50,188 nucleotides of DNA from Akkermansia sp. (lineage in GTDB: Bacteria; Verrucomicrobiota; Verrucomicrobiia; Verrucomicrobiales; Akkermansiaceae): assembly GCA_017415555.1 (NCBI GenBank), contig JAFQGF010000001.1, forward strand, positions 1-50,188, written 5' to 3'. The notes beneath the pieces are model-generated. The model did not search any database and had not been told where the DNA came from. It worked only from the letters and a program-made list of their open reading frames with translations. Below are positions 44,439 to 50,188 of the stretch, piece after piece (the stretch's first letter is position 1; every line of letters begins with the position of its first letter). The translations under genes and the position numbers were made by a program.

Positions 44439-46979
44439 TCAGGCTGTGGTCTCTTCCGTCTGTTGCAGCTCATCGCGCAGGCTGTGCTTCTTGTCGAAGG
44501 CCAGCACCACGGGCGCGGCAATGAAGATGGAGGAGTATGTGCCCACAAAGATACCCAGCAGCATCGCAACGGAGAAGTCCTTCATGGCCGGCCCGCCCAG
44601 CGCAATGAGCGATATGAGCACTGCGATGGTGGAACCGGAGGTGAGCAGGGTACGTGACAATGTTGTGTTGATGGCCTCGTTCATGATGTCGACCAGGCTT
44701 TCGCTGGGTTCTGCAATGCGCAGACGTTCGCGGATGCGGTCGAAGATAACGATGGTATCGTTGATTGAGTAACCGGCTACGGTGAGGAACGCGCCAATGT
44801 GGATGATGCTCAGCTCTGTGCCCATCAGCACCACCAGCACGATGATGGCTGCAACGTCGTGGATGGTAGATACCAGAGCTCCCATGGCAAAACTCCATTC
44901 GAAGCGGATGGCCAGGTAGAGCGTTATGCCCAGCATGCCGGCCAGCAGTGCCCAGCAGGCCGTGCGGAAGAAGGTGCTGCCCAGTGAGGAGCTCACGTCC
45001 TCCACGGAGGCAGCGGGGAGCTCTGCCATACCGGGCACGTCCTTGCGCAGCATGTTGTCAATCTGCTGTGCTTCCTCTTTGGTAGCCACGCGAATCTTAA
45101 TGTTGTGGTCGGTGGCGTTCACGAACTGCTGCACCGTGGGCTGCTTGGAGAGCTTCATTTTGTATACGGCCTCCTCTGCCTTCATGTAGTCCACCTTGGA
45201 GTCACCGGGGATGACGTAGGTGATGGTGGAACCGCCCGTGAAGTCGATACCCAGAGCCTTGTCGCCCCGCACGAAAATGCCGTAGGCAGCTGCTGCCACG
45301 ATGACGATGGCAGATGCCCAGGCGCAGGCTTTGCGGTGCTTCATGAAGTCGAACACCTTGCCCTCCAGCGGAGCCTTGGCGAACTTGCTGTTGTTGTTCA
45401 ACAGCCCCAAACGCTCCATCCAGAAGTAGAGCACACGGGTGACAACTACGGCGCCGATGAGGGAAGTGATGATACCCACACTGGTGGTCACGGCGAAGCC
45501 CTTGATGGAGCCGCTGGCCAGCCAGAAGAGAATCACAGCCGTGATGAGAGAGGTAATGTTGGAGTCCCAGATGGCTGAGAATGCTTTCTCGTAGGCCGAG
45601 CGCAGGCAGATGATGAACGGTTTGCCCAGTGCTTTTTCCTCGCGCATGCGTTCGTTGATGAGTACGTTGGCGTCCACCGCCATACCCATGGTCAGCACAA
45701 TACCGGCAATGCCCGGCAGCGTCAGCACAAAGCCGAAAAGACTCATCAGCCCGATAAGTGCCAGTGCATTGAAGGCCAGCCCCACCATGGCAACGATGCC
45801 GGAGGTGCGGTAGTACCAGAAGCAGAAAGCAAAGATACCCACCATGCCGATGAGGCCGGAGAAAATGCCTTGTTCCAGTGCGCTCTGGCCCAGCTGGGCA
45901 GATACGTCCTTGCGGCCTTCCACCTTCAGGTCGCTGGCCAGCGGGTTGGCCAGAGCCTTGGAAATATCTTCGGGCTCACCTTTGCCATTCAGGCCGGAGA
46001 TGGAGAAGTCCTTGCTCAGTACGGATTGTACAACCGGGGCACACTTAATCTGGCTGTTGAGCACTACAGCCAACAGGTCGCGCCCATGTGTCATGGAGCC
46101 TGTCAGCTTGCCCATGCGGCCGGCACCCTCGCGGTTCAGGGTTACGTTCACGTGGCCTTTTCGGGTGTAGTCCGGGTGGGCTGCTGCTACATTCTCACCG
46201 GTGATATAGACACCCTGCTGCATGGCGGCATAGGGCTTCTGCACAACATAGTAGCGGATTTTCTGATTGCCCTGCTTGTCCAGAATCGGCTGGGCAGTCT
46301 TATCATCCACCAGAGGCTGGGGCAGAATCATGTAATCGTTCAGCCCCAGGCGGGCAGGGATGCGCGGCAGTGCCGGGGCGCGCAGCGAGGTGTTGCCTCC
46401 CGCAAGTTCCTTTTTGTAGGCAATCAGCTTTTCTTCGTACTTCACCAGTCCCTCCTGAATCTCCGGGTCGGCCAGTACGGTGGGATAGTTCGGGTACACG
46501 GCAAGGAGCTCCAGCTTGGCCATCTTGGTGAGCATTTTCACCATAGCATCAATCTTCTCCTTATTCTTTGCCTCATCATTGCTGTCCTGCTGGGGAATCT
46601 GGATAAGAATCTTATTATTGGAGTGCAGAATTTGCACTTCGCTGGTACCGGTGGAGTTGAGGCGTTCTTCCAGGATGGAGCATGCCTGCTCCATGTCCTG
46701 TTCCGTGGGGGGGACTGTGTTGCCGTTATCGTCCATCTTAGGCTGCACCTCGAGCGTAAGCTCCACGCCGCCCTTGATGTCAATACCGTACTGCATCCCA
46801 TTCACGAACAGGGAGAGCAGCGAGAACCCGGCCAGGCCTACAATGAAGAAGGTGCCGGCATTGCGCTTTGTTTTGTCTTCTTCCGCGGAAAGATACCAGA
46901 AGAAGAGTACCAGCAACAGGATACCCGTGGCAAAGTAGAACAGCGGGGATCCGGTGATGTGTGTGAGGAACTGGAGCAT
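44439..46979 (-). CDS. secDF: fused protein-export membrane protein SecDF
   Basis: SecDF uses the proton gradient to help pull proteins across the inner membrane. The 846-residue single chain contains SecD features in the first half (DIKGGVELTLEVQPKMDDNG, then the P1 region and four-to-six helices, MGMAVDANVLINERMREE). SecF features are in the second half (ALGIDFTGGSTITYV, then AGYSINDTIVIFDRIRERL). It is the only gene in its transcript and probably supports the many exported products nearby. Confidence 0.95.
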   Translation of the reverse strand: MLQFLTHITGSPLFYFATGILLLVLFFWYLSAEEDKTKRNAGTFFIVGLAGFSLLSLFVNGMQYGIDIKGGVELTLEVQPKMDDNGNTVPPTEQDMEQACSILEERLNSTGTSEVQILHSNNKILIQIPQQDSNDEAKNKEKIDAMVKMLTKMAKLELLAVYPNYPTVLADPEIQEGLVKYEEKLIAYKKELAGGNTSLRAPALPRIPARLGLNDYMILPQPLVDDKTAQPILDKQGNQKIRYYVVQKPYAAMQQGVYITGENVAAAHPDYTRKGHVNVTLNREGAGRMGKLTGSMTHGRDLLAVVLNSQIKCAPVVQSVLSKDFSISGLNGKGEPEDISKALANPLASDLKVEGRKDVSAQLGQSALEQGIFSGLIGMVGIFAFCFWYYRTSGIVAMVGLAFNALALIGLMSLFGFVLTLPGIAGIVLTMGMAVDANVLINERMREEKALGKPFIICLRSAYEKAFSAIWDSNITSLITAVILFWLASGSIKGFAVTTSVGIITSLIGAVVVTRVLYFWMERLGLLNNNSKFAKAPLEGKVFDFMKHRKACAWASAIVIVAAAAYGIFVRGDKALGIDFTGGSTITYVIPGDSKVDYMKAEEAVYKMKLSKQPTVQQFVNATDHNIKIRVATKEEAQQIDNMLRKDVPGMAELPAASVEDVSSSLGSTFFRTACWALLAGMLGITLYLAIRFEWSFAMGALVSTIHDVAAIIVLVVLMGTELSIIHIGAFLTVAGYSINDTIVIFDRIRERLRIAEPSESLVDIMNEAINTTLSRTLLTSGSTIAVLISLIALGGPAMKDFSVAMLLGIFVGTYSSIFIAAPVVLAFDKKHSLRDELQQTEETTA

Positions 46980-47009
46980 GTCTTTGTGTGCTTGAAGTTT
47001 AACCGCATT

Positions 47010-47037
47010 ATTCTGCCACGTTATCCTGCTACGTCAA
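47010..47037 (-). promoter_or_regulatory. probable secDF promoter
   Basis: Minus strand TTGACG (47032-47037), 16-base spacer, CAGAAT (47010-47015). The leader would be about 25 bases. Confidence 0.4.
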
Positions 47038-47236
47038 GCCTGCAATGTGGCAGCTTTCCCAAAATTGTGCCCGCCGGAGCGAATTTTATTCCGTGGCGTG
47101 TTTTTTTATTGCACCTCGGGGCGCTTTGTGCTAAACGATAGGCTATGATTCCGGGCGTGTGAGTTTCACCTGTCCGTTACCTGTCGGGGCGGGGAGCGCC
47201 ACACAGGTAGTGAACTGTACTCAAATACATAATGGT

Positions 47237-48172
47237 ATGAAAACAATAACAAAAATTGTATTATTACTGGCACTTGCCGGTCCCGCTCTGGCTTTGCCGG
47301 AGGTAGCAACGATGGCTGAGGCTGTAGCTTCTGCTAAAGAAAAGAATTGCAATATCTTTGTGGATTTTACCGGCACAGATTGGTGCACAGCCTGTATCCA
47401 TTTGCGCAATAAGATTGTAAACTCTCCAGAGTTTGAGAAGGCTTTTGGTGACAAGTTTGTGCTGGTGCCGGTGGATTTTCCCCGTACACCTGAGTTGCTG
47501 GCAAAGATTACTCCGGAAGAGATGAAGGAGCGCGAGGCTCTGCTCTACTCTTACAAGATAGAAGGGCTTCCCGGTGTGGTGCTGATGGACTCCCGGGGGC
47601 TTCCGTTTGAGGTGATTTACGGCACGCGCCGTACCCCGGAAGATTATATGCCCTTGGTGCAGGCTGGGTTGGATAAACTAGCCGCTCGCGATGCCGCTCT
47701 GAAGGCGGCCGATGGTAAGACAGGCTTGGCTCGCGCGGCTGCGCTGGACGCCGCGCTCAAGGTTCTTCCGAAGGTTTGCCGCGACAAGTACGCCTCTGTT
47801 ATCGCGGAGATTAATAAACTGGATCCTGATAATACACTTGGCTACAAGGGATATGGTGATAGTACACGCGACCGTATTGTTCAGCAGGAGGCCTTCCGGG
47901 AGCTTATGACTTCATTTCGTGGTAAGAATACCCCCGCGGATTTGCAGGCCTGTATAAAAAAGCTGGAAGAATTCCTGAGTAATCCGGATCTTGTACCCGA
48001 GGTGCGACAGGAAGCCCTGCGGGCTATGGGCGACACTTACGCGTTCATGCAGAATATCCCCGCCATGATTAAGGCGTATGAGGAGGCCTACAAGGTGGCA
48101 CCGGAGAGCCGCGCCGGGCAGATTCTTAAGCGCAATCTCGATTACTATTCCAGGATGATGCAGCAGCAGTAA
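47237..48172 (+). CDS. exported thioredoxin-fold protein
   Basis: The 311-residue product has a signal peptide (about 1-19) and a thioredoxin-like domain with the active-site pair Cys49-Thr-Ala-Cys52 (DFTGTDWCTACIHL). The cis-Pro region (KIEGLPGVVLMDSRGLPFEV) and a helical C-terminal extension (about 170-311) follow. This C-terminal part is longer than in DsbE or TlpA. It likely acts in the periplasm. An earlier start at 47159 would add a poor leader; MKTITK has the signal-peptide pattern, so 47237 is preferred. Confidence 0.85.
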   Translation: MKTITKIVLLLALAGPALALPEVATMAEAVASAKEKNCNIFVDFTGTDWCTACIHLRNKIVNSPEFEKAFGDKFVLVPVDFPRTPELLAKITPEEMKEREALLYSYKIEGLPGVVLMDSRGLPFEVIYGTRRTPEDYMPLVQAGLDKLAARDAALKAADGKTGLARAAALDAALKVLPKVCRDKYASVIAEINKLDPDNTLGYKGYGDSTRDRIVQQEAFRELMTSFRGKNTPADLQACIKKLEEFLSNPDLVPEVRQEALRAMGDTYAFMQNIPAMIKAYEEAYKVAPESRAGQILKRNLDYYSRMMQQQ

Positions 48173-48196
48173 AAAAACTGCCGTTTTTCGAAAGAA

Positions 48197-48232
48197 CAGG
48201 CGGGTTACTCTCATGTTGAGGGTAACCCGCCT
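48197..48232. terminator. bidirectional terminator between thioredoxin and nitroreductase genes
   Basis: Stem CAGGCGGGTTAC(T)CTC/GAG(G)GTAACCCGCCTG with a short loop, followed by T-rich DNA on the plus side. Confidence 0.8.
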
Positions 48233-48261
48233 GCCTTTTCAACAAAAGAGCGGCGGTCGTT

Positions 48262-48843
48262 TTACTGGGCGTAGCCGAGCGTCTGGTGAGCAATGACAAC
48301 CTGGCCGTCCGGCAGATCCATTGCCTGAGTCAGGGCTGCTGTGTCAATCATGCCGCGAATAACGGTGTTCAAACCTTTGGAGGTGGCATACAGGTAGACG
48401 TTCTGGTAGGCTGAGCCTACATGGGCGCGCCCCCAGCGGTCATCTTTTGCGGTGTAGATGAGGTGCAACGGTGCGTTTTTGACGAAATCCTGTTTTTCGC
48501 AGAGGGAAATGAGGTTTTTATCGTTTACTTTTTCCAGACAATTGTCTGCGGCGTTGTAGCGCCAGGTACCTTCCGGTGTGAGGACGTAGAGCCCCATGTT
48601 CTGGGTGTTGCGGGCTGTGGGAATGGTGCGTTTGCCATGGTTGGCGATACCCCAGGCCACCCAGAGCACCTCACTGAGTGTTTGGTCGTTAATTTTGTGT
48701 GCCGGGTTATAAACTCGGCCGGATTGTCGGGCATTGATGGCTTCCATGAGCGGCATGCCACCTGTTACGACCGGAGCCGGCAGGGGCTTTATCTCGGCTG
48801 CTATGGCAGCACCGGCAAGCAGGAGAAGAAGTGTCTTGTGCAT
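48262..48843 (-). CDS. exported nitroreductase/SagB-like flavoprotein
   Basis: The 193-residue product has a signal peptide (about 1-15) and the nitroreductase/SagB fold. Motifs are LMEAINARQSGRVYNPAHKINDQTLSEVLWVAWGIA and TIPTARNTQNMGLYVL near the N-terminus and VGSAYQNVYLYATSKGLNTVIRGMID in the middle. It probably binds FMN. Export of this family is uncommon, and the substrate is unknown. Confidence 0.85.
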   Translation of the reverse strand: MHKTLLLLLAGAAIAAEIKPLPAPVVTGGMPLMEAINARQSGRVYNPAHKINDQTLSEVLWVAWGIANHGKRTIPTARNTQNMGLYVLTPEGTWRYNAADNCLEKVNDKNLISLCEKQDFVKNAPLHLIYTAKDDRWGRAHVGSAYQNVYLYATSKGLNTVIRGMIDTAALTQAMDLPDGQVVIAHQTLGYAQ

Positions 48844-48852
48844 ATGGGTATC

Positions 48853-48881
48853 CTTCTAGCAGACAACATATCTCTTGTCAA
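48853..48881 (-). promoter_or_regulatory. nitroreductase promoter, near-leaderless
   Basis: Minus strand TTGACA (48876-48881), 17-base spacer, TAGAAG (48853-48858), nine bases before the ATG. Confidence 0.5.
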
Positions 48882-48942
48882 TCGGAAAAATGCATCGTAC
48901 CAATGCGTCGCGCGCGTTGGAGTAGATTGCAGATGGCGGGGA

Positions 48943-49887
48943 TTATTTCTTCAGGAAATATCCACGCTGTTTGCTGCTGATAGGTAGTCCGCACATTTCC
49001 ATGACGTGCAGCATTTCTTCCCACAGCTTGCGGCGTTCTGTCAAATCATTGGTGCGCAGCAGGTAGCTGGGGTGGTGCGTCACTACAACGGGTATGCCAC
49101 AGAACTGTCCGCGCTGTTGCTGGTAGGCGGTAAGGGGTAAATCTCCCATGCGCAGAAGCCCGCGCGCTGCAATGACTCCCAGTGCTACGATGACCTTGGG
49201 TTGCACCAGTCGGGCTTCCAGCTCCACAATGGAGCCGGAGAAGAGCAGCTCTTTCTCGCTGGGTGGGCGATTATTCGTTGTTTGGCGGGGCATGGCCGGG
49301 CGGAATTTGACGAAGTGAGTCAGGTAGACTTGCTCTCGCGTCAATCCCATAGCTTTGAGCATGCCGTCGAGTTTTTCGCCGGCGGCTCCGGCAAAGGGGC
49401 GCCCCTCGGCTTCATCCGGATATGTGGGGGCATCGCCTACAAACATGATGTCGGCGGTGCGGTCGCCATAGGGAAGAATGCAGCCGGGGCGCAGTGTGCC
49501 GAGGTGTCGGAGCGGGGGCCAGGTGGGAAGCATGCGCGTGAAGTTACTCCACACTTCTTCGGCGTTGCTTCCGCCCGGGCGGAAGAAGGGTATCTCTTCC
49601 TGCTCGTTTTCTTGTTCTCGGTAGGTGTCTGTCGGCTCTTCCTTGTATGCGGAGCGCAGGTAATGTGCTATGTCATCGCTGGCTGCATTTTGCTTTTCCG
49701 GGATAGGAGCCTCGGAAGTCGGGGTGGTGGGTCGGGACGCCGGAGCGGTGGGGCGGTGGATGCCGCGTTTTGCGGCCAGCATCCATTCGCGAAGAATGGC
49801 GCGCGCTCCCTCATCCACAGGCAGGCGCTCCATACCTCGCTCTTGCAGGGTATGCAGATAATCTACTACCAGTTCCGCTGTTGTCAT
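48943..49887 (-). CDS. uracil-DNA glycosylase family 4/5-like, without Fe-S cysteines
   Basis: It removes uracil from DNA. The 314-residue product has a Pro/Glu-rich N-terminal extension (about 1-110) and the family core: GDAPTYPDEAEGRPFAGAAGEKLDGML, VYLTHFVKFRPAMP, and the C-terminal HHPSYLLR active-site loop. Family 4 enzymes carry four Cys holding a [4Fe-4S] cluster. Here the KCR-equivalent reads KFRP, the next Cys is replaced in LLFSGSIVELE, and the first two Cys are missing; only isolated Cys remain elsewhere. It may be a cluster-free branch. Confidence 0.75.
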   Translation of the reverse strand: MTTAELVVDYLHTLQERGMERLPVDEGARAILREWMLAAKRGIHRPTAPASRPTTPTSEAPIPEKQNAASDDIAHYLRSAYKEEPTDTYREQENEQEEIPFFRPGGSNAEEVWSNFTRMLPTWPPLRHLGTLRPGCILPYGDRTADIMFVGDAPTYPDEAEGRPFAGAAGEKLDGMLKAMGLTREQVYLTHFVKFRPAMPRQTTNNRPPSEKELLFSGSIVELEARLVQPKVIVALGVIAARGLLRMGDLPLTAYQQQRGQFCGIPVVVTHHPSYLLRTNDLTERRKLWEEMLHVMEMCGLPISSKQRGYFLKK

Positions 49888-49898
49888 GCTGCCTCACC

Positions 49899-49926
49899 AT
49901 CCTACCACATGCGCGCTGTTTGTCAA
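49899..49926 (-). promoter_or_regulatory. uracil-DNA glycosylase promoter
   Basis: Minus strand TTGACA (49921-49926), 16-base spacer, TAGGAT (49899-49904), 11 bases before the ATG. Confidence 0.5.
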
Positions 49927-50080
49927 TCTTGAAAGGATGTGAGGCCTGATTCTTCGCTTTTCTTAGGCGATTTCTCGGGGTTTTGTCAAAAGGTGACAAA
50001 GGAGAGATTTTGATTCCGTTGATTTTTCAATCTTTTGTGAAAAATGTTGCAAAAAAATGAAAAATTTTTGAAAAATACGC

Positions 50081-50109
50081 TTGACGTGCGGCGATGTTTC
50101 GTGTATACT
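50081..50109 (+). promoter_or_regulatory. strong plus-strand promoter at the right edge
   Basis: TTGACG (50081-50086), 17-base spacer, TATACT (50104-50109), preceded by an A/T-rich block at 50029-50080 like an UP element. The transcript begins near a short CCCCG-ACA-CGGGG hairpin (50118-50130). An ATG at 50162 starts a Lys/Arg-rich frame (MRRKRTAGR) that runs off the window. A stable RNA is the alternative. Confidence 0.7.
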
Positions 50110-50188
50110 TTGCGGCACCCCGACACGGGGCAGCCCGAAAGAGCGAGCGATACGCTGCAAGATGCGACGCAAACGAACGGCCGGGCGA

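Noticed and set aside
50110..50188. tmRNA or RNase P RNA at the right edge
   Set aside because: The visible 5' sequence lacks the conserved starts of either RNA; not enough sequence remains to decide.

Overview
The window looks like a bacterial chromosome segment, most likely from a Verrucomicrobiota gut bacterium related to Akkermansia. This is an inference from a secreted GH33 sialidase, a fused SecDF, GYF_2-type and ankyrin surface proteins, a dcw gene order with no division genes after murG, and the near absence of Shine-Dalgarno sequences. No marker gene was compared with a database.

Layout. (1) 1-2.9 kb is an AT-rich accessory end: a broken RHS C-terminal tip (a 91-bp hairpin insertion plus homopolymer frameshifts), small unknown ORFs, an RHS remnant and a double-HTH DNA-binding protein. 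(2) 3.0-18.0 kb is a minus-strand wall and division operon: mraZ-rsmH-ftsL-ftsI-murE-murF-mraY-murD-LysM-ftsW-murG-mnmG. A single promoter with repeated GTGTA boxes sits before mraZ. rsmH carries an unusual N-terminal extension of about 180 residues. (3) 18.0-21.4 kb is a second accessory island of small, AT-rich, mostly membrane-protein genes and one frameshifted pseudogene. (4) 21.4-31.3 kb holds a PBP2 gene, a secreted serpin, a non-coding cluster of hairpins, a dinG helicase operon, tRNA-Asp, two glycosyltransferases and rplI. (5) 31.3-37.4 kb holds a GYF-domain membrane protein divergent from a GbsR/MarR-type regulator. That regulator and the NAD(P)-binding gene after it share a matching palindromic operator. 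Three paralogous ankyrin genes and a tiny Cys/His-rich membrane protein follow. (6) 37.4-43.2 kb encodes an amino-acid ABC transporter whose substrate-binding region is a 744-bp in-frame tandem duplication in permuted domain order, then a sialidase. (7) 43.2-50.2 kb holds a DUF167 protein, a membrane-anchored CbiX-like protein, SecDF, a secreted thioredoxin, an exported nitroreductase, a uracil-DNA glycosylase without its usual Fe-S cysteines, and a strong promoter running off the right edge.

How the parts work together. The dcw operon makes lipid II from UDP-MurNAc intermediates (MurE, MurF, MurD, MraY, MurG) and polymerises and crosslinks it (FtsW, FtsI; PBP2 nearby for elongation). SecDF, the serpin, the sialidase, the thioredoxin and the ankyrin proteins point to an active secretory and surface lifestyle, consistent with mucin use and exposure to host proteases.

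A recurring feature is a sigma70-like promoter whose -10 box lies only 6-12 bases from the start codon. This predicts leaderless or nearly leaderless mRNAs for many of the monocistronic genes.
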